Assembly: GCA_963826795.1 (NCBI GenBank)
Contig: CAWGYT010000018.1
Span: forward strand, 372,001-436,000
Origin: CAWGYT01 sp963826795
Lineage (GTDB): Bacteria > Planctomycetota > Planctomycetia > Pirellulales > Pirellulaceae
Length of the DNA: 64,000 bases
Direction: 5' to 3'
Of this stretch, positions 37,363-46,841 are shown piece by piece; within the stretch, counting starts at the first letter, position 1, and each line of letters opens with the position of its first letter. The translations under genes were made by a program, and so were the position numbers. Below the pieces are notes generated by a model. The model saw nothing but the letters and a program-made list of their open reading frames with translations. It was not told the DNA's origin and did not search any database.

Positions 37363-37467
37363 AGACATCGTTCGAGCTGCCGGACAGCTCACGGCACGCC
37401 GAGGCCAGGTCGAATCGGCGATCCTTGTGCTCGGCTTCGCATCCCGTTTTGATCGTGAAGGGATCTC

Positions 37468-38727
37468 ATGCCCCGCGAATTCTCGTCGATTGAGGCCGCT
37501 GTGGACGCGGTTCGCCGCGGCCAGCTGGTGATTGTACTGGATGCGGAAGACCGAGAAAATGAAGGAGATTTCGTCTGTGCCGCGGAGAAAGTGACGCCCG
37601 AAATCGTCAACTTCTGTATCACGCGCGGCCGCGGACTGCTCTGCGTCTCCGTACTTCCGGAAGTGGTTCAGCGATTGGAACTGCCCCCGATGGTGGGCGC
37701 CCGACCCGATTCGTTCCGCACCGCCTACACCGTGACGATCGATCATCAATCGGTCCGGACGGGGATCACGGCCCAGGAGCGATGTCGGACGATCCGCGAG
37801 ATGGTCGCCCCCGATAGCTCGGCCGGCGACTTCATTCGCCCCGGGCACATCCTGCCCCTTGTGGCGAAGAAGGGCGGCGTCCTCCGCCGAGCGGGCCACA
37901 CCGAAGCGGCGGTGGACTTGGCACGACTTGCAGGCCTCCAGCCAGCCGGCGTGCTGTGCGAGATTCTCGATGAGGCGGGGGACCGAGCCAGCCGCAGCCG
38001 TTTGTTGGAATTGGCCGAGGAATTCCAGCTTGAAATTATCACGATTGAGGAACTGATTCGCTATCGCCGACGCAGTGAACACCTGGTGCAACGTGTCGCC
38101 GACGCACAACTGCCAACGAGGTACGGCGAGTTTCGGATCATCGCCTACGAGGTCAAGTACGAAATGCAGCAGCCGATCGTACTGACCATGGGCGATCTCC
38201 AAAGCGTCGAGGCGCCCCTGGTTCGCCTTCATTCTTCTTGCTTCACGGGTGATTTGCTGACGTCGCTCCGATGCGATTGCGGCGACCAGTTGAAAATGGC
38301 GTTGGATCGCATTGGCCAGGAAGGCGTAGGCGTCTTGGTCTACCTGCCGCAGGAGGGTCGGGGGATTGGACTGGTCGAGAAAATCAAGGCGTATCAATTG
38401 CAAGACCGAGGCCTGGACACGGTCGAGGCCAATTTGGCATTGGGTCACATGGCCGATCCACGCGACTACGGCGTGGGAATTCAGATCCTGAAGGACTTGG
38501 GGCTCTCCCAGGTTCGGCTGCTGACGAATAACCCCAAGAAGACCGACGCCTTCATTTACGGCGGCTTCGAGCTAAAGGTTGTCGACCAAGTTCCGATTCG
38601 CCCGCCGGTGAATCCCCACAATGCACAGTACTTGGCCACGAAACGCGATAAGCTGGGCCACGCGTTGCCGGACGACACGCAGGTCGACCGGGGGCAGCTC
38701 GCGCGGGACCGCGGGCAGCCGTTATAA
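37468..38727 (+). CDS. ribBA: Bifunctional 3,4-dihydroxy-2-butanone 4-phosphate synthase / GTP cyclohydrolase II
   Basis: This 419-residue enzyme makes both starting blocks of riboflavin. The N-terminal RibB half shows DAEDRENEGDFVCAAE and GHTEAAVDLARLAG. The C-terminal RibA half shows the zinc cysteines in HSSCFTGDLLTSLRCDCGDQL, YLPQEGRGIGL and LLTNNPKK. Lengths and order match RibBA. ATG 37468 follows GAAGGGA. The gene stands alone, with no other rib genes in the window. FMN and FAD made from it serve many enzymes. Confidence 0.96.
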   Translation: MPREFSSIEAAVDAVRRGQLVIVLDAEDRENEGDFVCAAEKVTPEIVNFCITRGRGLLCVSVLPEVVQRLELPPMVGARPDSFRTAYTVTIDHQSVRTGITAQERCRTIREMVAPDSSAGDFIRPGHILPLVAKKGGVLRRAGHTEAAVDLARLAGLQPAGVLCEILDEAGDRASRSRLLELAEEFQLEIITIEELIRYRRRSEHLVQRVADAQLPTRYGEFRIIAYEVKYEMQQPIVLTMGDLQSVEAPLVRLHSSCFTGDLLTSLRCDCGDQLKMALDRIGQEGVGVLVYLPQEGRGIGLVEKIKAYQLQDRGLDTVEANLALGHMADPRDYGVGIQILKDLGLSQVRLLTNNPKKTDAFIYGGFELKVVDQVPIRPPVNPHNAQYLATKRDKLGHALPDDTQVDRGQLARDRGQPL

Positions 38728-38839
38728 CCGCTGAAGACCGCTGCGGTTGGGCTGGGCCTCACTTCACGTCCGCCAAATGTCGATGGGCTGATATTAGGTA
38801 AACTCGGCCGGTTCAGGTGACTTTACGGCGGTCTTTTCG

Positions 38840-39781
38840 ATGAGCGATTGTCCCGGTCGACAGCCCCCTCGGTTCCGAAGCCTGCTCGTCATGGGCATTC
38901 TGGCCGTTTCTGTCGCGCCGGCCGAGGCCGTGCAGCGGACCATCGACCCGGAGCTGTGGGCGATTGCGACCAGCCAGAGAGCGGGGCGGTGGGACTCCGC
39001 CAACGACGTGCTCCGAGAGGCCCTCGAGGCCGACTTGGCGGCCGAGGCGACTGCCCCCCGATACCGGTCGCTGACGCACGCGCATTGGGCTCGGTTCCAA
39101 CAGCAACTTGGCCCGCAAGCCGCCGCCGAGCACCGTGCCCGCGTCGCCTTCGAATATCTGCATGCGGAGATCCTGACCGGGCCCTTCCATCCCGGCTGTG
39201 CCCGAGTCCAGCGGACCTTGGATGACGGAACCCATAATTGCCTGACCGCGACCTTGCTTTATCTTGACGCCTGCCGAAGCTGCGGACTGGCGGCCATCGC
39301 GCTGGCGACGCCCGGTCACGTGTGTGTCGGCCTGCGAATCGACGGAAGAGATTTCCGCGTGGAAACGACCTCCCCACGCTGGGAATTGCAACCGAGAAGT
39401 CATGGCCATCCGACCGAGCGTCCGATCTCGGACACCGCCTTGGTGGGGCGTGTCTACTACAACCTGGGGCTCCAAGCGGCCGAACGGGGCGATTTCGCCC
39501 GCGCCGTCGTCGCCACGCGACGCGGCTATGAGTTGGATCCCGCGCACGATGCCGCCCGTGCCAACTTGCTCGCGACCCTTCATAACTGGTCGCTGGAACT
39601 GGCTCGGCGGGGCGAACACGCTGAGGCGTTGCGTGTGCTGGCGGAAGCCGTCGAACTGAAGGCCGAGCGTGCCCCGACAAAAAAAACGGAGGCCGCTCTC
39701 CGGCTTCAGACCAGCTCCTCCCCAAGCCACTTGCCTGGACCGTCCCCGACGCCAGGCGGGACTTCTCCGGCTCCCCGCTGA
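38840..39781 (+). CDS. Exported transglutaminase-like/TPR protein
   Basis: The 313-residue product has a signal peptide (LLVMGILAVSVAPAEA). The central domain resembles the SirB1/transglutaminase-core-2 fold: DGTHNCLTATLLYLDACRSCG (Cys), LATPGHVCVGLRIDG (His) and FRVETTSP (acidic), a plausible Cys-His-Asp/Glu triad. Two TPR-like helix pairs follow (YYNLGLQAAERGDFARAV, LNWSLELARRGEHAEAL-like). The tail is Pro/Ser-rich. The activity is not established; it may bind or modify peptides in the periplasm. Confidence 0.65.
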   Translation: MSDCPGRQPPRFRSLLVMGILAVSVAPAEAVQRTIDPELWAIATSQRAGRWDSANDVLREALEADLAAEATAPRYRSLTHAHWARFQQQLGPQAAAEHRARVAFEYLHAEILTGPFHPGCARVQRTLDDGTHNCLTATLLYLDACRSCGLAAIALATPGHVCVGLRIDGRDFRVETTSPRWELQPRSHGHPTERPISDTALVGRVYYNLGLQAAERGDFARAVVATRRGYELDPAHDAARANLLATLHNWSLELARRGEHAEALRVLAEAVELKAERAPTKKTEAALRLQTSSSPSHLPGPSPTPGGTSPAPR

Positions 39782-40105
39782 CGCGGACGGCGCCGGACGC
39801 CGCGTTGACCGGGGCGGCCAGGTTGCGTTCGAGGCGACCGTCGAAGTTTGACATCCCGGGCGCAGCGCAGTAAGAACTTGATGGCAGCGTGGTCAACGTG
39901 GGCGTTCGCCCAGACTCTTCTCTCTTCTGTTCGACTCGTTGCCCTCGGATTCAGCTCGCTGCCTCGACGCTCCCACGCCGTTAAACAAGGCCCGTGGCTT
40001 CGGTCCCTTCCTTCCGCCTTGTGACGGCGGTTTCACGAGCTGCCCCGCCGCCGCTCCGATACACCTTGCCTCCCGATCGTTCCCTATGCCTGCCGGAATC
40101 TTGCC
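39782..40105. other. Intergenic region
   Basis: In these 324 bases no gene, terminator or repeat of note was seen. A short Ser/Pro-rich open frame crosses it without a ribosome-binding site. Confidence 0.35.
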
Positions 40106-40537
40106 GTGTTAACGCGACCAAACACCTCCCGCCCCATTCACCAGCGCCTTTACCGGGTCATCTCGAACCAGGATGCAAAAATCAGCGAGGTGCTCCGCGA
40201 GATCGCCGAACAGGCCTGTCCGATTTGGGACGACCTGGGCCGCCGTGCGCAACCGCGCGTTCCCTTTGCGAAACTGATCGAGCTGACACCGCTGGATCAC
40301 GACACGCTCCAACCGGTCGACGACCGGCTGCATGTGGTGGGCAAACAACTGGCCCCTGCGGGGCTGGATTTTTTTCACCACGAGCCGATCCCCTATCGCT
40401 ATGCGATCGTCTCGCTGGAGGCTCGCCTGCAGCGGTGGGCTCACCTGCTCCTCAAGATCACCTGGTGCCGATTCCTCAAGCCAGGCTGGTACGACGGAGG
40501 CGGAAAGTTCGTGAAGCTGGTCACGTGGGAGTCGTAG
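40106..40537 (+). CDS. Conserved hypothetical protein
   Basis: The 143-residue protein starts at GTG 40106; no in-frame ATG lies near the N-terminus. Segments LIELTPLDHD, LAPAGLDFFHHEPIPYRYAI and LLKITWCRFLKPGWYDGGGKF look conserved, and the G-x-D-F-F phrase is vaguely like PilZ-type folds, but I do not rely on this. No signal peptide or membrane helix is seen. A terminator follows at 40787. Confidence 0.55.
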   Translation: MLTRPNTSRPIHQRLYRVISNQDAKISEVLREIAEQACPIWDDLGRRAQPRVPFAKLIELTPLDHDTLQPVDDRLHVVGKQLAPAGLDFFHHEPIPYRYAIVSLEARLQRWAHLLLKITWCRFLKPGWYDGGGKFVKLVTWES

Positions 40538-40902
40538 ATCGCGAGGCGAAGAGGCTTCCGCCGAAAATTTCCGTCAAGCGGCCAAGCGCGAACTTTTTCG
40601 GGGACCCGCCGACGGAATTGAGGTAGAGTTCCTTCGTATGGATTCACTCACGGTCCCAGTTTCACCGTGTGATTTCCTTAACATCGCTTCCGGCTCCGTC
40701 GTTGGGAGTCGCGAAGTCATCCGCCCGACCGGCCGCCCGCAGCGGTCGACAAGATATCTCGGTTGATTCACCTTCTTGAATTGCTTGGCCGCCTCTCGGG
40801 GCGGCCATTTCTTTTGCGCAAGGAAGTCGGCGCGTGACTCTGGGTCGCCGCAAAGCCTCACCGGAACGGCGATGCGATGCGCGTCCTGGCGGAACGCCGT
40901 GG
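40538..40902. other. Intergenic region with a terminator
   Basis: The region is ~365 bases between the hypothetical gene and the convergent cysNC gene. The only recognisable element is the intrinsic terminator at 40787-40815. Open frames crossing it lack support. Confidence 0.4.
40787..40815 (+). terminator. Rho-independent terminator
   Basis: A 7-bp stem GGCCGCC (40787-40793) pairs with GGCGGCC (40800-40806) across a TCTCGG loop, followed by ATTTCTTTT. It reads rightward, ~250 bases past the hypothetical gene, and protects the convergent cysNC gene from read-through. Confidence 0.7.
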
Positions 40903-42841
40903 CTAGTCGATCACGCCTCGGGCCGTTAACAACGCCATGATCTGATCGACGCACTTGTCCACCGTCAGCTCGTGCGTCGGCAGCGTCAGATCCGCCGACT
41001 CTGGCTTGTCATACGTCGCCGAGACTCCGGGAAAATTCGCGATCTCTCCCGCGTCCGCCCGGGCGTACATCCCGTCCGGATCTCGGCGTCGGCAAACGTC
41101 CAGCGGAGCGTCGAGGTGGACCAGCAAGAATCGGTCCGGGCCAATCGCATCGCGGGCCCGCTGACGCAAGTCGCTGCTGGGCGCCACGAAGGCACAGATA
41201 CAGAGCATGCCGGCCTGGTTGAGCAGCCGCGCGACTTCGACCGTGCGACGGAGGTTTTCCGAACGCCCCTCGTCGGAAAAATCAAGATCTTTGTTGAGAC
41301 CGAGCCGCATGTTTTGTCCGTCGATCACGGTCGCCACGCGTCCTTCAACGAACAATCGACGCTCCAGCGCGTAGCCAATCGTCGTCTTGCCGGCCCCGGT
41401 CAGCCCGGTCAAGAGAATGGTGGCGGGCCTTTGTCCGAACCGCGCCGCTCGCTCTTGATCGGTGACTTGCCCAGCCGCCGACTTGAGGTGCTCGCTGGAC
41501 GCAGCCCCATCCCACATCCCGCCCTGCTCCTTGCTGGGTGTGCGATCCAGAATCATGCCTGCCCCGACGGTATTGTTCGAGAGCCGATCAATCACGATGA
41601 AGGCGCCGGTCGAGCGATTCTGTCGGTAGCCGTCGAAGATGATGGGTTGTTTCAGTGAAAAGCTGCATCGACCGATCTCGTTCAGGCGCAGGGTCGGTGC
41701 GTCTTGCCGGCGCAAGGTATTCACGTCAACTCGGTAGCGGAGTGTCGAGACGGTGCCCGCCACCGTCCGGTTGCCGTGCTTGATCAGGTACTCTTTCCCC
41801 GGCACCAGGCGATCTTCAACCATCCACACCAGCATCGCCTCGAACTTCGCGTCGATGCGGGGGACGTTGCCCGGGTGAACAATCACGTCCCCCCGACTCA
41901 CGTCGATCTCGTCTTCGAGCGTCAGCGTGATGGACATCGGAGCCATGGCCTCCTCCAGGTCTCCATCCATGGTCACAATGCGTTTGATGCGGGTCGTCTT
42001 CCGTGACGGCAGGACCATCACCTCGTCACCACGTCGCACGATCCCGGAGGCAACGGTCCCGGCAGAATCCGCGGAAATCCAGCGAAGGTCGCAAGACAAT
42101 CTGCACTGGGAAGCGAAAGTCGATCAGATTGCGATCCGAGGCAATATGCACGTTCTCCAGCATGTGCATCAGGGTCGAACCTTCATACCACGGCATGTTG
42201 GCGCTGACATCGACCACGTTGTCTCCTTTCAGCGCCGAGATCGGGATGAAGTGCACGTCATCCGACATCATTCGAGTCGCGAAGTCGATGTAGTCCGACT
42301 TGATCTGCTCGAAAATATCCTCTCGATAGTCGACCAAGTCCATCTTGTTGATGGCGACGAGGACGTGTTTGATGCCCAACAAGGACGCGATAAAACTGTG
42401 TCGCTTCGTCTGCTCGACAACTCCGTGTCGGGCATCGATCAGGATAATCGCCAGATCGCAAGTCGATGCACCCGTCGCCATGTTCCGCGTGTACTGCTCA
42501 TGTCCGGGCGTGTCGGCGATGATGAACTTGCGGCGAGCCGTGGAGAAATATCGATAGGCGACATCGATCGTAATCCCCTGTTCCCGTTCGGCCTTCAGTC
42601 CGTCTGTCAGCAGCGCCGGGTCAAAATCGCCACCGGTTGTCCCGTGCACGATCGAATCTCGACGGACCGCCGCCAACTGATCCTCGTAGATCATCTTGGA
42701 ATCGTAAAGCAGTCGTCCGATCAGCGTGCTTTTGCCATCGTCGACACTGCCACATGTCAGAAAACGCAGCAGTTCTTTTCGTTCGTGCTGGGCCAGATAG
42801 GCATCGATGTCTTGGGCGATCAGTTCAGACTGGTGCGACAT
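40903..42841 (-). pseudogene. cysNC: Bifunctional sulfate adenylyltransferase large subunit / APS kinase, one-base frameshift
   Basis: The ~645-residue CysN-CysC fusion activates sulfate to PAPS. The N-terminal GTPase has GSVDDGKSTLIGRLL, DTPGHEQYTRNM and NKMDLVD. The C-terminal APS kinase has Walker A GLTGAGKTT and NMRLGLNKDLDF. At about 42064 one extra base splits the frame: the family phrase LDFRGFAGT reads as LDFRGFCRD, and removing one base restores AGTVASG. With cysD upstream this makes a complete sulfate-activation unit for cysteine synthesis. Fusion of CysN and CysC is common in bacteria. The rest of the sequence is intact, so a sequencing error is likely. Confidence 0.9.
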
Positions 42842-42941
42842 GAGCTGAACCTAAAACCGGTTTCGGAATGATTGCGTTCCGCTGCCGAATGCGAAGCAAA
42901 GTTGTCCGGCGGACCACCCGTGTGAGGCGCGGGGAGCGATT

Positions 42942-43856
42942 CTAAAAATAGCCTTCCTTCTTCTTTTCTTCCATCGAGCCGGACTGATCGTAGTCGATCA
43001 CTCGACCTTGCCGTTCCGACGTCTTGGCCAACAACATCTCCTGAATGATCTCGGGCAGCGTCGTCGCCTCCGACTCGACTGCACCCGACAGCGGATAGCA
43101 GCCGAGCGTGCGAAAGCGAACCATCCGCTCCTGCGGGACTTCACCTGGCTCCAAGAGCATTCGATCGTCATCGACCATGATCATCACACCATCCCGCTCA
43201 ACCACCGGTCGCTTGGCGGCAAAGTACAGTGGCACAATCGGAATCTTCTCGAGATGAATGTATTGCCACACGTCAAGCTCGGTCCAATTCGAAAGCGGGA
43301 ACACGCGAATGCTCTCACCCTTGTTCACCCGGGCGTTGTAGATATTCCACAATTCGGGTCGCTGGTTTTTGGGATCCCAACGATGATTCTTGTCGCGAAA
43401 CGAGTAGACGCGCTCTTTGGCTCGTGACTTCTCCTCGTCGCGTCGCGCCCCACCGAAGGCGGCGTCGAACTTGTACTTATTCAGCGCCTGCAACAAGGCC
43501 TCCGTCTTCATGATGTCCGTGTGCTTCTTGCTACCCGCCGTAAACGGGTTGATGTCCGGCCGCACGACCCTCCTCGTTGATGTGCACTAACACCTCCAGG
43601 CCTAGTTCCTTCCGAGCGTATTCTTCGCGAAACTTGATCATCTCGCGAAACTTCCAGGTCGTGTCCACGTGCAACAGGGGGAACGGGGGCTTGCCCGGAT
43701 AAAAGGCCTTCATCGCCAGGTGGACCATCACCGAGCCGAGTCCTTGCCGATCGAATACAGCATCACGGGATTCTCGAATTCGGCAGCCACCTCGCGAATG
43801 ATATAGATGCTCTCGGCTTCCAACTGCTTCAAGTGCGTTAGCTTGTATCCAGACAT
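42942..43856 (-). pseudogene. cysD: Sulfate adenylyltransferase subunit 2, two frameshifts
   Basis: The reconstructed ~300-residue CysD begins MSGYKLTHLKQLEAESIYI and shows the PP-loop region YSIGKDS. After a frame change near 43730 come HLAMKAFYPGKPPFPLLHVDTTW and, after another near 43565, NPFTAGSKKHTDIMKTE and FGGARRDEEKSRAKER. It transfers AMP to sulfate using ATP, with CysN supplying GTP energy. The gap to cysNC is ~100 bases in the same direction. Confidence 0.88.
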
Positions 43857-44126
43857 GGACGCACCCAAGTGGTTTTCAGACTCTGCCTCAGCGGAACCGC
43901 GCCGCGAACCCTCGTGGCTCGCGGCGACAACCAACGTACCGGGTCGGGCGCTGCGAAACTCCCGACCAACCCGCCTGTCAAACTCCCGTTCACTGGACCT
44001 CGTCCAAGATTACGTACTTCGCCTCAATCGCACAAGGACAGGCCCCGCGGCCCTGCGTCGAGTCGAGCCGTGGGGCCGGGACCAACCACTCGGAGAGGCC
44101 GATTCCAGTCCGCCCCGTGCCCCGCT

Positions 44127-45066
44127 TCAATGGACGTGCGTGGCCCCCTCATGCTGTGAGGAGTCGACCGAACCATGCGCGTGAGGAGGCTCAACGAATC
44201 GGATCGCGTAGGCACTCAGCACGCCTAGAATCAGCGCGGTCGAGAGCTTAAGCCGATCGTGGCGATGAAACTGGACTTCGGGCAGCAGGTCGCTCAGCGA
44301 GATGCACAGAAAGACGCCGGCTGAAATCGCCAGGGCAATCCCGACGCCCTGATGCCGGGACTCGCCGGCGGCCTGAGCCCAGCCGGCAAAGGCGAAGGCC
44401 CCCAGCGGACACATCATCGCGAAGCTGGCATTGACAACCTGTTGCGGCGCGGCGAGACCAGTCGCGGGCCTCCATCAGGGTCGTGATGGAAAGGGCGTCG
44501 AGTGGCTTGTGCAGCAGAATCGCCAAGAAAATCCCAAAACCGGCCCAGCGGACATTGCCCCGATGTGACAGATCGGAGATGACCCCGGCGCCCAGTGCGA
44601 TCCCGTCCAGGAAGGCGTGCAAGGACAGCCCGCAGGCCACGCCGATCCAACTGATCGAGCTCATCCCCCGATTGGCCCCCCCCGCGAAATCGCCAGTCGC
44701 GGCGCCGTGCGAGTGCGCGGCCAACGGCTCGCCGGAAGGAATGGTCGCGTGCTCGTGATCACCACATGCCGTATCCTCGGGAGCGGCCGGACCGTGTTCG
44801 TGAAAGTGAAAGACGCGAATCAGCAGAAACATGCCCAACAGGCCGACCAGCATCCAGATCAATGCCAGATCGAGCGATCCAAGCTCCACAAAGCTGTGAG
44901 GCAACATGTGAAGCAATCCGACTCCCAGCATCATTCCGCCGACAAAGCTGAGGATGAGTTGCATCCGCACGTGAGTCAGTCGGAACAGTTGCGGCAGCCA
45001 GCCGCCAAACAGCGAACTGGCGACCACCGCCACGCTGTAGAGCGAGATCAGAATCGAAGCGAACAT
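44127..45066 (-). pseudogene. ZIP-family metal transporter, one frameshift
   Basis: The reconstructed ~310-residue ZIP protein has eight helices. The first part shows FVGGMMLGVGLLHMLPHS and ACGLSLHAFLDGIALGAG with the metal-pathway histidines. A His-rich loop (FHFHEHGPAAPED, HSHGAATGD) lies between helices 3 and 4. After LLHKPLDALSITTLMEARDW the frame shifts (about 44450) to ASFAMMCPLGAFAFAGW, and the tail again is His-rich (HEGATHVH). It likely imports zinc or another divalent metal. ATG 45066 is chosen over an upstream GTG. Confidence 0.82.
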
Positions 45067-45113
45067 GAGGAGCACCCCAACCGACTCGAAGGTCGGATCC
45101 GACGGACCGCGTA

Positions 45114-45773
45114 TCAGGTTGGATCGACTCTCGGCGGCGGTTCCGCCGAGATGACTAGCAGCACGTTTTCCCGGAAGTGCCCGGGCGTCGCATAAGTCGC
45201 CAAACGCCGCAACGCCAGTCCATGCAGCAAGCCACGATGGCGGGCCTCACCCCGCTCTTGCGGCCAATTCGGCCCTTTGATCAGGACCAGGCGACCGAAG
45301 TGGTCCCAATGGGGTCCCAGCCATTTGAGGATTTTCCAGAGCGGCCCGACAGCTCGGGCAACTAACGTCTCGAATGAATGGTCGGCCAAAAGATGCTCCG
45401 CTCGACCTCCGTACACGGGAACCGGTAACCCCAGCTCCGAGACCATCGCCGCCACCGCCTCCGCCTTCTTGCCGATTGACTCGCACAGCGACACTTGGAC
45501 GTCGGGCCGCAAGATCGCCAGGATCACGCCCGGCACGCCGCCGCCAGTCCCCACGTCCAGAATCCGCTCGCCCGGCCTTAACTGCTGAGCCAGCTGCCAG
45601 CTGTCCCAGACGTCTCGGACTGCGAACACTTCCGGATCTTCGTGGCGCGTCAGATTCATCCGCCGATTCCACGCCAGAAGAAGCTCGTGATAGCGATGCA
45701 ACTGGGCGACCTGCTCCGCTGGCAAGTCCAGCTCGAGTCGCGCCAAGGCCGCTTGCAGTTCCGATAAAATCAC
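45114..45773 (-). CDS. rsmG: 16S rRNA (guanine-N7) methyltransferase
   Basis: The 219-residue RsmG (GidB) methylates G527 of 16S rRNA. Signature segments are YHELLLAWNRRMNLT, the SAM loop ILDVGTGGGVPGV and ARAVGPLWKILKW. The start is GTG at 45773; there is no better upstream choice. The length is normal. It is followed on the same strand by the ZIP gene after ~50 bases. Confidence 0.94.
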   Translation of the reverse strand: MILSELQAALARLELDLPAEQVAQLHRYHELLLAWNRRMNLTRHEDPEVFAVRDVWDSWQLAQQLRPGERILDVGTGGGVPGVILAILRPDVQVSLCESIGKKAEAVAAMVSELGLPVPVYGGRAEHLLADHSFETLVARAVGPLWKILKWLGPHWDHFGRLVLIKGPNWPQERGEARHRGLLHGLALRRLATYATPGHFRENVLLVISAEPPPRVDPT

Positions 45774-46046
45774 GAGCGTGTCATTCCGTTCCGAGTCGAG
45801 ACCAAGCCGACACCGTCGCTCGCGGTCCGGGCTCAGGGCGAGTCCCTGCGCTCTGCGGCGAACGCCTGAATATAGTCAGCCGGTCGCCAGCAGCAAACGC
45901 AGGGTGCCTCCTGCGGACCCAGAAATTCTATCGATTACGAAGAATTTCTCGATTCCGCAGCCTAGCGCGACGATAACACTTGCGACCTGCTCCTGCAGCG
46001 GCGAGCTGCCACGACCAACGTTGTTCGAGAAAAGGGTGCCCGGATC

Positions 46047-46766
46047 ATGAGCTGCCTTTCCCCCAAACGATTCAGGATGCATCTTGTGGCCACCTTCGGC
46101 CTGGCATGGCTCGGCCTGGGCAGCGGCTGCTGTTTCATGGGAAGCTGCCCCCCCGGGGGATACGCCCATTTGCCGGGTGGCATGGTCGAGGCCGGCTGCG
46201 ATTCGTGCGGCGGAGACTGCGGTGGCAGCTGCGGCGGAGCCTGTGAGGGCGGTGATTGCGGCTGCGGCGAGATGTACCCTGGGTCATGCGGAACCTGTGC
46301 GAGCGGATCGTGCGGTGGATTGAGCGCCCTGTTTCTGCCGCTGATGTGCACCAAGCTCGGCTGCGGCTCGGGATGCGGCGGTGTGTACTGGAACGAGTGG
46401 GTCTGTGATCCGCCCGATTGCTGTGATCCGTGTGACAGTGGTTGCTGGGTCGGTCCCCGCTGTGGCGGATCCCCTTGCGGCAGCGGCCTCTTCACCGGCG
46501 GTCCATTCGCGGTCGTCGGCGGCGTGGTCCGCGGATCGGTGGGGGTGGTGCGAGGTGCCTTGGGCACGGCCTTGTATGGATACCCCGGACGAGGCTGCTC
46601 AAGCTGCTCGAGTTGCACGGAGGAGGTCTTCGACGGCGGCGGCTGCGACTCGTGTGGCACCGTGGGCTGCGACGGAGGTTGTGCCCAGATGGAACCGACC
46701 ATGACATCGGATGCGATCGCCCAACGTCCGCCACACCGACTGGTGACCAAGCGTCTCCGTCGCTGA
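46047..46766 (+). CDS. Cys/Gly-rich predicted lipoprotein
   Basis: The 239-residue product has a hydrophobic N-terminus followed by a lipobox-like LGSGC. The mature part is packed with Cys and Gly (for example GCDSCGGDCGGSCGGAC) and contains a Gly/Val-rich hydrophobic stretch (VGGVVRGSVGVVRGAL). Such proteins are common in planctomycetes, with no known function; stabilisation of the envelope through disulfides is a guess. There is no close neighbour on the same strand. Confidence 0.7.
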   Translation: MSCLSPKRFRMHLVATFGLAWLGLGSGCCFMGSCPPGGYAHLPGGMVEAGCDSCGGDCGGSCGGACEGGDCGCGEMYPGSCGTCASGSCGGLSALFLPLMCTKLGCGSGCGGVYWNEWVCDPPDCCDPCDSGCWVGPRCGGSPCGSGLFTGGPFAVVGGVVRGSVGVVRGALGTALYGYPGRGCSSCSSCTEEVFDGGGCDSCGTVGCDGGCAQMEPTMTSDAIAQRPPHRLVTKRLRR

Positions 46767-46841
46767 CGGATGGTGGCTCGCACGATTCGGTGACCACCTT
46801 GCCGCTGGCAGATCGCAGACGAGCCTCCGGGGAGATTCACG

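Noticed and set aside
37287..37467. FMN riboswitch before ribBA
   Set aside because: The short leader lacks the conserved RFN-element segments; only a possible -10 box is present.
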